Of a DNA stretch of 64,000 nt, positions 42,385 to 50,078 are shown piece after piece. A program made the position numbers and the translations under genes. This DNA comes from JACPDI01 sp035463475. GTDB taxonomy: Bacteria > Acidobacteriota > Vicinamibacteria > Vicinamibacterales > 2-12-FULL-66-21. The notes beneath the pieces are model-generated. The model had not been told where the DNA came from. It searched no databases and saw only the letters and a program-made list of their open reading frames with translations. Location of the stretch: positions 1-64,000 of the forward strand of contig DATHTE010000110.1 of the NCBI GenBank assembly GCA_035463475.1, written 5' to 3'. The number at the start of each line of letters is the position of its first letter. The first letter of the stretch is position 1.

Positions 42385-42552
42385 GGCCCCGATTCGGCGG
42401 AGCAGCGACGCGAGATCCTCGCCGTCGATGTACTCCATGGAGAGGAACCTCTGCCCGCCGTCCTCGTCGACGTCATACACGCGGCAGACGTTGGGATGCG
42501 AGACCTGGCGCGCGAGATGCGCTTCCGCATGAAACCGGGCGAGGCGCTTCCA
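42385..42552 (-). pseudogene. Fragment of a Ser/Thr protein kinase
   Basis: Reading the minus strand gives an unbroken stretch starting about RLARFHAEAHLARQVSHPNV and continuing CRVYDVDEDGGQRFLSMEYI then DGEDLASLLRRIG. This matches kinase subdomains III to V (alpha-C helix Glu, the beta-4/beta-5 strands and the hinge) of the Hanks-type kinases abundant in acidobacteria. The P-loop and Lys on one side and the catalytic loop HRD on the other are missing, and downstream the frame runs into the REPIN-like element. It is therefore a remnant, not an active kinase. Confidence 0.7.
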
Positions 42553-42585
42553 CCGTCCGCAGCTGCCTCGGCGAAGGCCGAAGCC

Positions 42586-42594
42586 TGATATACT
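42586..42594 (+). promoter_or_regulatory. Extended -10 promoter of the MerR-type gene
   Basis: TGA followed by TATACT; predicted start near 42601, so the leader before the ATG at 42610 is about 9 bases and carries no Shine-Dalgarno sequence. Confidence 0.5.
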
Positions 42595-42609
42595 GCCAAA
42601 AGTCGTCCG

Positions 42610-43137
42610 ATGACCATCGCGGAAGTCCCGAACAGGTCCCTGTTCAAGCCGCTTGAGGTCTGCGAGATCGCGCAGCTCCAGCCCTACGTCCTGCGTTCGT
42701 GGGAGGCGGAGTTTCCGGATCTCGGGGTGACCCGTCCCGGTTCACCGGGGCGCGTATACCGCCGGCACGATCTCGAGCGCGTGTTGCGGCTGAAGCACCT
42801 GTTGTTCGTTGAGGGGCTCACGCTCGCGGGCGCGCGGCGGCGGCTGGAAGAGGAACGCGCGGCGCTCCCGGAAATAGAGGAGGTTGCGCCGCCTCCCGCT
42901 CCTCGCGGGAAGGCGGCGGGCGCGGGCGCCGACTCGGGGTTGAAGGAACAGCTCAAACAGCTGCGCGGCGCGCTCAAGTCGCTGCTCGAGATGCTCGATC
43001 ACGGGCGCGAGCGGCGCGCGCCGGTGTTCGAGCTCAATGCCGAAGCGGGAGCCCCCGCCCGCTCCGGCCGCGGGAAACCCGCCAAGGCGTCCGCCAGGCC
43101 GCGGCCACGCAACGGCCGCGCGCGGCGGAACTCCTGA
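42610..43137 (+). CDS. MerR-family transcriptional regulator
   Basis: 175 residues. Winged helix-turn-helix at about 12-75: LFKPLEVCEIAQLQPYVLRS, WEAEFPDLGVTRPGSPGRVY and RRHDLERVLRLKHLLFVEGL with TLAGARRRLEEE, the HTH plus helix 3 and wing of MerR proteins. Instead of a metal-binding loop it has a Pro/Ala/Gly linker and a short coiled coil (LKEQLKQLRGALKSLLEMLD), then a very basic disordered tail. No Cys ligands, so not a metal sensor; it resembles the HspR-like or MlrA-like type lacking an effector domain. The target is not evident; it is followed after 46 bases by tRNA-Pro. Confidence 0.85.
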   Translation: MTIAEVPNRSLFKPLEVCEIAQLQPYVLRSWEAEFPDLGVTRPGSPGRVYRRHDLERVLRLKHLLFVEGLTLAGARRRLEEERAALPEIEEVAPPPAPRGKAAGAGADSGLKEQLKQLRGALKSLLEMLDHGRERRAPVFELNAEAGAPARSGRGKPAKASARPRPRNGRARRNS

Positions 43138-43183
43138 GCGCCCGGCGCCAGCCGGACGCGAGGGAATCGAGTTCGTGTCGGAT

Positions 43184-43261
43184 CGGGATGTAGCGCAGCC
43201 TGGCTAGCGCACCAGACTGGGGGTCTGGGGGTCGCGGGTTCGAATCCCGCCATCCCGACCA
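43184..43261 (+). tRNA. tRNA-Pro (anticodon GGG)
   Basis: Acceptor stem CGGGATG/CATCCCG with discriminator A and encoded CCA; D arm GCGC-AGCCTGGCTA-GCGC; anticodon stem CCAGA/TCTGG around the loop CTGGGGG (anticodon GGG at loop positions 3-5); T arm GCGGG-TTCGAAT-CCCGC. All stems pair completely and the length is 78 including CCA. It decodes CCC and CCU. Confidence 0.96.
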
Positions 43262-43270
43262 ATCAATTCA

Positions 43271-43340
43271 ATGCCGAAGGCCGAATGCGGAAGGCCGAAT
43301 GCGTCAAGGCCGAATGTCAGGAAGGCCAAACGGCAAAAGG
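43271..43340. repeat. gccgaaggccgaatgc repeat after tRNA-Pro
   Basis: Direct repeats of gccgaatgc and gccgaagg (four to five degenerate units), the same word family as 7978-8098 but without the inverted half. It lies between the tRNA and the stop of a small membrane-protein gene. Confidence 0.65.
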
Positions 43341-43348
43341 GCGCGTAA

Positions 43349-43546
43349 CTACCCCAGAAACAGCACGGCAGCGACGGCCCACAATGCCAGCGCCAGGCCG
43401 GAGGCGATCGTCAGGTCTTTCCAGAGAGGCGTCCGTCCGTCCTCATCACCGTCGGGGCCGGGCTCGAGGAAATCCAGTGGGACCTTGGGCACGTTCGGCT
43501 CGCGCCATCGTGCGACTGTCCACTCATCGGATCGTGATGAAAACAT
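43349..43546 (-). CDS. Small single-span membrane protein, unknown function
   Basis: 65 residues from the ATG at 43546, chosen because GGAGG lies 6 bases upstream; the frame continues open to 43750 but that part looks random (Arg-rich). The soluble part (MFSSRSDEWTVARWREPNVP) is followed by an acidic stretch and one C-terminal membrane helix (IASGLALALWAVAAVLFLG). No family recognised. Divergent from the VWFA-related gene across 233 bases with no clear motif. Confidence 0.5.
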   Translation of the reverse strand: MFSSRSDEWTVARWREPNVPKVPLDFLEPGPDGDEDGRTPLWKDLTIASGLALALWAVAAVLFLG

Positions 43547-43779
43547 ACAGTCCTCCAGCCATGGCTCGATGAAGCAAGCCGGATGCAGCAACCTGGCTGC
43601 CACGCGTCTCCGAGACCGAGGTGGAGCACGAAGCTGAGACGGCTCAACGCTTTGTGCGCCACGCCTCTGCAGTTCGCGAATGGACCGACCTGGAACGAGT
43701 TGCATTAGGTTCGACAGCGGCGTCCTAAAACATTGCGATACACTGACCACGCCAGCCTGCCCACTGCCCGGAGCATTTC

Positions 43780-45828
43780 GTGAGACACCACGCCGTCGCG
43801 CTCGTCGTCGCCGCGAGCGCGTCCCTTGCGCTTGGCGCCGCGCAGCAGGAGACCCGCCCCTCTCAACCGACGTTCCGGTCGGAGGCCAACTACATCAGGG
43901 TCGATGCGTTCGTGACTCGCGACGGCGTTCCCGTCGAAGACCTCATCGCGACTGACTTCCAGCTTCTCGAGGACGGTGTGGCCCAGAAGATCGAGGCCTT
44001 CGAGCACGTGCGGGTGCGACCGGCCGGGCCGCAGGCCGCGCGCGTCGAGCCCAACAACCAGCAGGCCGCGAACCAGATGGCCGGCGATCCGCGCAGCCGG
44101 GTCTTCGTGTTGTTTCTGGACATCGACCATGTACCGGTCGACGGATCGCACCGGCTCAAGACGGCGCTTGCTCGCCTCCTCTCCGAGGTGATCGGCGCTG
44201 ACGACCTCGTCGGCCTGATCACGTCGAGGCACAGCCCGTCGGAGCTGATCCTGGGGCGCAAGACGGCACTCATCGAAGAGCAGCTGGAGAAGTACTGGTA
44301 TTGGGGCCGCCGCGACACGCTGCTGCAGGACCCTGACGAACAGATGTACGAGTCGTGCTACCTGCCGTACGTCGGCGGCGAGCAGATCGTGTATGAGATG
44401 ATCGACCGCCGGCGCGAGAAACTGGCGCTCGATGCGCTGACCGATCTCGTGATCCACCTCCGCGGGCTCCGCGAAGAACGCAAAGCGGTGCTCATGTTCT
44501 CGGCCGGGTGGCAGTTGTACCGGCAGAACCAGGCGCTCGCGCGCCCGCTGGTGATGAAGGGTGATCCGAGCGGCACGGCGCAACCTCCCCCGCCGCCGCA
44601 CATTGTCATCGGGCCTGGCGGTCGCCTGACATCGGGCGACGATCCGAGGACGGGACAGCAGAGAACGCTGTGCGAGCGTCACCGCTTCGACTTGGCGCAC
44701 GTCGACAATTGGCAGACCTTCATGGACCTCATGCAGGACGCCAACCGCGGGAACGTCAGCTTCTACCCGATCGATCCGCGCGGCCTCGTGGTGTTCGATT
44801 CACCCATCGGTCCCCGGCCGCCCTTGCCGCTCGCGATCGACGCGCAGATTCTCCGCGCGCGTCTCACGACGCTGCGCACGCTGGCGTCGGAGACCGACGG
44901 CCTCGCGATCGTCGATACCAACGATCTCTCGGCAGGGCTCCGCCGCGTCACCGCCGACCTGACTTCCTACTACCTGTTCGGGTACTACTCCACGAACGCT
45001 TCGCTCGATGGCAAGTACCGGCGCATCACCGTGCGCGTGAAGCGCCCCGGGCTCGACGTGCGCGCGCGCAAGGGATACCGCGCCGCGACGAGGGAAGAGG
45101 TGGCGCGCGGCGTTGCCGCGGCCGCGACGAGCGACACGACGGCGGCCGCGGCGAGGAGCAACGCTGCGGCACAGGCGCTGAACCGGCTCGCCCTGATTCG
45201 CCCGGACGCCGGGCTGTACGTCCACGCCGTTCACCAGTCCGGCGGACCGCTGTGGGTTGCGGGAGAGTTGCCGGCGGCGGCAGCGCGCGCGCCCGGTTGG
45301 GCGCGTGGCGGGCGTGTCTCGATCGTGGCGGTCGATGCCGCGGGGAACACGGTCGGTGTCGGACGCCAGCAGTTATCGGCGGGCGAGCGTGCCTTCCTTC
45401 TGCGGCTGCCCCTCGACGCTGCCGCGAAGACGCCCGCGCGCGTCCAGGTTCGCGCAGAAGCCGAAGGGGTCCCGCCCGTGGGCGTGGAAATCGCTCCGGA
45501 GGCGGACGAACCGTTGCTGCTGCGCCGGGTGGGAACGGCGCCTCCACGCGCCGCGGCCGACTTCCGTTTCTTCCGGACCGAGGAACTGAGGTATCGATGG
45601 CCTCTTGCCGCCGGCGAGTCGCCCGCCGCAGCGCGCGCCCTCGACCGGAACGGCAACGCGATGCAGTTGTCCCCCTCGGTAACGGAGGAGACCGTCGAGG
45701 GGAGCCGATGGATGGCGGGGACGCTTTCGCTTGCGCCCCTGGTCAACGGTGACTACCTCCTGGAGCTCACCAAACGTCACGCCGACCAAGAGATCCGGAC
45801 GCTGCTCCCTTTCCGCGTCGTGCGTTGA
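43780..45828 (+). CDS. Secreted VWFA-related protein (acidobacterial type)
   Basis: 682 residues from a GTG. Signal peptide about 1-21 (LALGAAQQ). Residues about 35-75 match the N-terminal strand region of the VWFA-related Acidobacterial domain (NYIRVDAFVTRDGVPVEDLI, TDFQLLEDGVAQKIEAFEHV), and the VWA-like core begins with VFVLFLDIDHVPVDGSHRLK. The usual DxSxS metal site is here D-I-D-H-V, so metal binding is doubtful. The end of the core is DLTSYYLFGYYSTNASLDGK with YRRITVRVKRPGLDVRARKG. A C-terminal beta domain of about 220 residues follows. Exported; function of this lineage-specific family is not established. Confidence 0.85.
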   Translation: MRHHAVALVVAASASLALGAAQQETRPSQPTFRSEANYIRVDAFVTRDGVPVEDLIATDFQLLEDGVAQKIEAFEHVRVRPAGPQAARVEPNNQQAANQMAGDPRSRVFVLFLDIDHVPVDGSHRLKTALARLLSEVIGADDLVGLITSRHSPSELILGRKTALIEEQLEKYWYWGRRDTLLQDPDEQMYESCYLPYVGGEQIVYEMIDRRREKLALDALTDLVIHLRGLREERKAVLMFSAGWQLYRQNQALARPLVMKGDPSGTAQPPPPPHIVIGPGGRLTSGDDPRTGQQRTLCERHRFDLAHVDNWQTFMDLMQDANRGNVSFYPIDPRGLVVFDSPIGPRPPLPLAIDAQILRARLTTLRTLASETDGLAIVDTNDLSAGLRRVTADLTSYYLFGYYSTNASLDGKYRRITVRVKRPGLDVRARKGYRAATREEVARGVAAAATSDTTAAAARSNAAAQALNRLALIRPDAGLYVHAVHQSGGPLWVAGELPAAAARAPGWARGGRVSIVAVDAAGNTVGVGRQQLSAGERAFLLRLPLDAAAKTPARVQVRAEAEGVPPVGVEIAPEADEPLLLRRVGTAPPRAAADFRFFRTEELRYRWPLAAGESPAAARALDRNGNAMQLSPSVTEETVEGSRWMAGTLSLAPLVNGDYLLELTKRHADQEIRTLLPFRVVR

Positions 45829-46079
45829 ATTGTGCAGCGGCCCGCGGATTGCCGGGTTTTCGGTAGCGCTGCTGAGATTTCGCCGCTCTTGCCTCTCCGT
45901 TGTTGAAATTTGCGCCTGAAACAGGGGACCCCCATCCCGCGCCGGGCGTGCTGTCAGCCCGGCCCCGGGCACCCGTTTTGCTCGGTTCCTCGCATCGATT
46001 TCTTGTCAAAAACTCCCCCGGGCCGCTGATCGGCGTGCCGAAGGTCGGCGAAGCTCGGTTCATCGCAGGAGCCCATTCG

Positions 46080-47939
46080 GTGTTCGACGTAGCCTCGACT
46101 CCCCGCGAGCGCCTACGCGACGACGCTGCGCCAGGGAGGCTTGTACGGCCGCTCCGCAGGTCGGTACCGCACCGCGCGGCCGCGCAAGGGATCTACGCGC
46201 GCGCCGCGTACGCCGACACGCCCGGCGCTGCGCAGCAACGCGCGTCGGACGAACGGCTCCTGGCCGGTGCACGCTTTCTCGCCGTCTTCGTGCTGAGCGT
46301 CGCGACGGCGCTGGACCCGGGCCACTCCACGGCGATCGAATGGTTCGTCGGCGTGTACCTGTTCTACGCCGCGATCGTGTTCGCCGCGAGCGGGACACGT
46401 TCTCGCTGGATTGTCGGCCACGCCGGCAGGCTCCACGCCGTCGACATCCTGTGGGCGACGATCGCGACGACGCTGACGGGCGGCACGAGCAGCAACATCT
46501 TTCCGTTCTTCGCGTTCGTGCTCGCCGCGAGCTCGTTCCGCGAGGGCGTGCGGGGCACGCTCCGCGACGCGGCGATCGTCGTCGTGGTGGCCACCGGGCA
46601 GGCGGTCGCGGCCCGCGCCGGCGTGACGCCCGCGCCGGTGCACCTCGACCTCTTCGTCGTGCGCCTGGCGTATATCGGCATCGGAATCGGGGTGCTGTTC
46701 GGCGTGCTTTCCGAGCGGCAACGGCGATCGCGGTTCGAGGCGCTCGCCGTGGCCGACCTCGTCGCCCGTGTCAGCCGCGCGCCGCGACTCGGTCCGGCTG
46801 TTCGCACCATGCTCGGCCGCCTGCTCGAGGTGTTCGCCGCGCAGGAAGCGCTGCTGGCGGTCGAGGAGGCGGAGACCCGCGCCTTGTCACTCTGGCACGC
46901 TAGCTGGCGGCCCGGCGCCGACGCCGCCGTGTCGCACACACCGCTGCTTCGACACGACGCCTCGGCCTGGATGCCCGAGCCCTCGCTGGCGGTGTCGGCG
47001 TGCGAGTTGCGCCGTGCGCACCGCGACAAGGGCCCCGCCCTGGTCTCGACGGCGCTCGACGCGCGAGGCGCGGCGATCAAGGCGGCGTTTCCGGTTCCGC
47101 CGGCTGTCGGGTCGTGCCCGTGGAGACGGCTGGTCACGGTGGCAATCGCCGCCCCGGGTGTGTGGGCCGGTCAGCTGTACCTGCTCGACCCGGAACGCTG
47201 GCCCGGGGGGGAGTGGCGTCTCCGGTTTCTGCAGACGATCGTCCGGCAGGTGGGTCCCGGACTCGAGACGCTCTACCTGCTCCGGCGGCTTCGCTCTCGC
47301 GCCGAGTCGCTGGAGCGGGCGCGCATCTCGCGCGAGCTCCACGACGGCGTGCTCCAGTCGCTCGCGGGTCTCGAGATGCGCGTGGACGTGCTGCGGCGGA
47401 GCGCGGAGAGGCTGGCGCCCGCTGTCGCCCCGGACCTGGGCGAGTTGCGGGACCTGCTCCACGGAGAGGCGATCGAGCTCCGCGAGCTGATGCAGCGCCT
47501 TCGCACGGCGAACGTGGACGCGCGCGGGCTTCCCGGCGAGCTCGCGGATCTCGTGGGAAGGTTCGGTCGCACCGCGGACATCGACGCCCGGCTTGACTGG
47601 ACGGTCGATCGGCTCAGCCTCACGCCGCGCCAGTGCTCGGAGCTGATGCGCATCGTCCAGGAAGCGCTGTTCAACGTCCGCCGGCACAGCGGCGCGACGC
47701 GCGTGGTCGTTCGCGTCGAAGCGGACGTGTGCGCCTGGGCGCTGATCGTCGAGGACAACGGCCGTGGGCTCGGATTCAACGGTCGATTGCGGCACGAACA
47801 GATGGAGACGCCCGGCACGGGGCCGCGTGTCATTCGGGAGCGGGTTGCCGCTCTCGGCGGAATGCTGGACGTGGAGTCATCGTCGTCCGGCACTCGCCTG
47901 GAGATGACGTTCCCGCGTCAAACAGCGGAGTCGAAGTAG
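46080..47939 (+). CDS. Sensor histidine kinase (NarL-type system)
   Basis: 619 residues from the GTG at 46080, which has CAGGAG at 8 bases; the frame is open back to 45900 without a convincing start. N-terminal membrane region (about 55-210, several helices including FLAVFVLSVATAL), a GAF-like linker (about 225-400), a HisKA_3 dimerisation helix with the phosphoacceptor His near 421 in RISRELHDGVLQSLAGLEMR, and a HATPase with ALFNVRRHSG and VEDNGRGLGF. It phosphorylates the regulator encoded three bases downstream. The membrane part has no evident metal-binding loop, so the signal is unknown; the operon context suggests metal or envelope stress. The 251 bases upstream hold no recognised element. 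Confidence 0.88.
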   Translation: MFDVASTPRERLRDDAAPGRLVRPLRRSVPHRAAAQGIYARAAYADTPGAAQQRASDERLLAGARFLAVFVLSVATALDPGHSTAIEWFVGVYLFYAAIVFAASGTRSRWIVGHAGRLHAVDILWATIATTLTGGTSSNIFPFFAFVLAASSFREGVRGTLRDAAIVVVVATGQAVAARAGVTPAPVHLDLFVVRLAYIGIGIGVLFGVLSERQRRSRFEALAVADLVARVSRAPRLGPAVRTMLGRLLEVFAAQEALLAVEEAETRALSLWHASWRPGADAAVSHTPLLRHDASAWMPEPSLAVSACELRRAHRDKGPALVSTALDARGAAIKAAFPVPPAVGSCPWRRLVTVAIAAPGVWAGQLYLLDPERWPGGEWRLRFLQTIVRQVGPGLETLYLLRRLRSRAESLERARISRELHDGVLQSLAGLEMRVDVLRRSAERLAPAVAPDLGELRDLLHGEAIELRELMQRLRTANVDARGLPGELADLVGRFGRTADIDARLDWTVDRLSLTPRQCSELMRIVQEALFNVRRHSGATRVVVRVEADVCAWALIVEDNGRGLGFNGRLRHEQMETPGTGPRVIRERVAALGGMLDVESSSSGTRLEMTFPRQTAESK

Positions 47940-47942
47940 GCC

Positions 47943-48641
47943 ATGCAGATGATACGCATCGTCACCGCCGACGATCATCCAATTTTCCGCGACGGGCTGC
48001 GCCGCCTGCTCGAGAGCGAGCCCGGCTTCCAGGTCGTGGGCGAGGCGGGCTCCGGGACCGAGGCCTTGCGAGTGGTGGCGCAGCTCTCGCCCGACATACT
48101 GCTCCTCGACATGGGCATGCCGGACGGCTCGGGGCTCGACGTGCTGCGCGCGCTGCGCGGTGAGAGCGGGAAAGTGAAAGTGATTCTGCTCACCGCCGGC
48201 GCGGAGAAGGAGCACATGCTCGAGGCGCTGCAGCTCGGCGCGCGCGGGCTCGTTCTGAAGCACTCCGCGACGCCGCTCCTCCACAAGTGCATCAGGTCCG
48301 TGATGGCGGGGGAGTACTGGTTCGGCCACGATCGTCTGCCCGATCTCATCGAGGCGCTGCGCGAGGTGGGGGAGCCGCGGATGCCGGCTCCGGTCGAGAC
48401 GCTCACGCGGCGCGAGATCCAGGTCATCGCCGCGGTCGTGGACGGCGCGACGAACCGCGACATCTCTGAACAGCTCGGCCTCTCGGAGCAGACCGTCAAG
48501 AACCACCTGTCGCACATCTACGACAAGATCGGCGTCTCCAACCGGCTCGAGCTGGCACTGTTCGCGATCCACCACAAGCTGCTGTCGCACCTGTCTGCCG
48601 GCGCTGTGCCCAACGGAACCGCCACGAGGGCGCCGCGATGA
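47943..48641 (+). CDS. Response regulator (NarL/FixJ type)
   Basis: 232 residues. Receiver domain with the acidic pair in IRIVTADDHPIFRDGLRRLL and phosphoacceptor Asp56 in PDILLLDMGMPDGSGLDVLR; the Thr and Lys positions are ILLTAGAEK and GLVLKHS. C-terminal LuxR-type HTH: TLTRREIQVIAAVVDGATNR, DISEQLGLSEQTVKNHLSHI. It should activate or repress the downstream metal-transport genes. Its ATGA end overlaps the CusB-like gene. Copper systems normally use OmpR-type regulators (CusR), so the class is unusual for this locus. Confidence 0.92.
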   Translation: MQMIRIVTADDHPIFRDGLRRLLESEPGFQVVGEAGSGTEALRVVAQLSPDILLLDMGMPDGSGLDVLRALRGESGKVKVILLTAGAEKEHMLEALQLGARGLVLKHSATPLLHKCIRSVMAGEYWFGHDRLPDLIEALREVGEPRMPAPVETLTRREIQVIAAVVDGATNRDISEQLGLSEQTVKNHLSHIYDKIGVSNRLELALFAIHHKLLSHLSAGAVPNGTATRAPR

Positions 48642-50074
48642 GCAGATTCTGGTCGCTGCCCGCGGCGCTGGCGGTCGCGGTGGTGTCGTTCACGGGCGGC
48701 GCGTGGTGGACGACTCGCGAGGCGACACCGGCGGCGAGCGAAGAGAAAGTCGTCTACGCCTGCCCGATGCATCCGCAGTATCGGTCCGATCACCCGGGCG
48801 ACTGTCCGTCCTGCGGCATGCGGCTGGAGCGGGTGCGCGCCGGCGCGGCGGGCGGCAGCGCTCCCGGCGCCTCGCTGCCGCCGGGCGCCGTGCAGGTGAG
48901 CGCCGAGCGCCAGCAGGCGGTGGGCGTCAGGCTCGGCGTTGCCGAACGCGTGTCCGGCATGCGGCTGCTGCGCACGACGGGGCGCATCGCCGCCAGCGAG
49001 AACGCGACCTATCCGATCGTCGCGGGCGTGAGCGGCTGGATTCGCGACGTGAAGGCGGCCACGAGCGGGAGCTTCGTCAGGAAGAACGAGATCCTCGCGT
49101 CGTTCTACGCGCCCGAGTTCGTGACCGCGCAGCAGTCGTATTACACGGGGCTCGAGACCGTCAACCGCGTTTCGAGCCAGCAGCTCCCGGTGCAGTCGTT
49201 CAATGAGGCGCGTGTGGTCGAAGGCGTCCAGCGCTTTGCCGACGCACTGCGCAACCTCGGCGTGTCCGAGGAGCAGCTCGCGCAGATGGCGAAGAAACGG
49301 GAGCTCGTGCAGGACATCTACATCACGGCGCCGGTCAGCGGTTTCGTCCTGCAGCGCAACGTGTCGCTCGGGCTGCGGTTCGACCGTGGCTTCGAGTTCT
49401 ACCGGATCGCGGACCTGCGACAGGTCTGGGTCCTGGCGGACGTCTACCAGCACCAGTTGCCGTTCATCCGGCCGGGCGTGACGGCGCGCGTCACCGCGCC
49501 GCAGGTCAGCCGGACGCTCTCTGCGAAGGTGAGCCCGGCGGAGCCAATCTTCGACGAGGGCAGCCTCACGCTCAAGGTGAGGCTCGAAACGAGCAACCCC
49601 GATTTCATGCTCAAGCCGGGCATGTTTGTGGACGTCGAGTTCGAGATCGACCTGCCTCCAACGCTCGCGGTGCCCGCCGACTCTATCGTCGACTCGGGCC
49701 TGCGCAAGACCGTTTTCGTGGAGAAGGGCGGCGGCTATTTCGAGCCGCGGCAGGTCGAGACGGGATGGCGCATCGGGGACCAGGTCGAAATCATCCGGGG
49801 CGTAATGCCGGGCGAGCGGATCGTGATCTCCGGCACGTTCCTGATCGACTCGGAGAGCCGCATGAAGGCCGCCGCGCAGGGCATCGTCAGCGCCGCTGCC
49901 GAGGATCCCGTCTGCGGCATGCAGGTGGACGAGCAGCGGGCCGCCGCAGCCGGCCGCAGCCTGAAACACGGCGGCCGCACGTACTACTTCTGCGCCGACG
50001 AATGCAAGGAGTCGTTCGCCAAAGACCCCGGCCGATACGTGAAGGGGTCGGCGCCGGAGGATCCCACCCGGTAA
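48638..50074 (+). CDS. RND efflux adaptor (CusB-like) with heavy-metal-binding and YHS domains
   Basis: 478 residues, coupled to the regulator (ATGA). Membrane anchor about 5-25, then a heavy-metal-binding module YACPMHPQYRSDHPGDCPSC (Cys42, Met44, His45, Cys56, Cys59, and Met61 just beyond). The adaptor core follows: a beta-barrel/lipoyl pair (VAGVSGWIRDVKAATSGSFV, DIYITAPVSGFVLQRNVSLG), a helical hairpin (AQQSYYTGLETVNRVSSQQL) and PADSIVDSGLRKTVFVEKGG. A C-terminal YHS domain at about 422-466 has DPVCGMQVDEQRA and YYFCADECKESFAKDPGRYV. The adaptor should take Cu/Ag from periplasmic carriers and present it to the CusA-like pump next door; ligands at both ends are unusual. Confidence 0.9.
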   Translation: MSRFWSLPAALAVAVVSFTGGAWWTTREATPAASEEKVVYACPMHPQYRSDHPGDCPSCGMRLERVRAGAAGGSAPGASLPPGAVQVSAERQQAVGVRLGVAERVSGMRLLRTTGRIAASENATYPIVAGVSGWIRDVKAATSGSFVRKNEILASFYAPEFVTAQQSYYTGLETVNRVSSQQLPVQSFNEARVVEGVQRFADALRNLGVSEEQLAQMAKKRELVQDIYITAPVSGFVLQRNVSLGLRFDRGFEFYRIADLRQVWVLADVYQHQLPFIRPGVTARVTAPQVSRTLSAKVSPAEPIFDEGSLTLKVRLETSNPDFMLKPGMFVDVEFEIDLPPTLAVPADSIVDSGLRKTVFVEKGGGYFEPRQVETGWRIGDQVEIIRGVMPGERIVISGTFLIDSESRMKAAAQGIVSAAAEDPVCGMQVDEQRAAAAGRSLKHGGRTYYFCADECKESFAKDPGRYVKGSAPEDPTR

Positions 50075-50078
50075 CCCC

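Noticed and set aside
42358..42588. Plus-strand 76-codon frame between der and the MerR gene
   Set aside because: It is the antisense of the kinase remnant, which has recognisable motifs on the minus strand.
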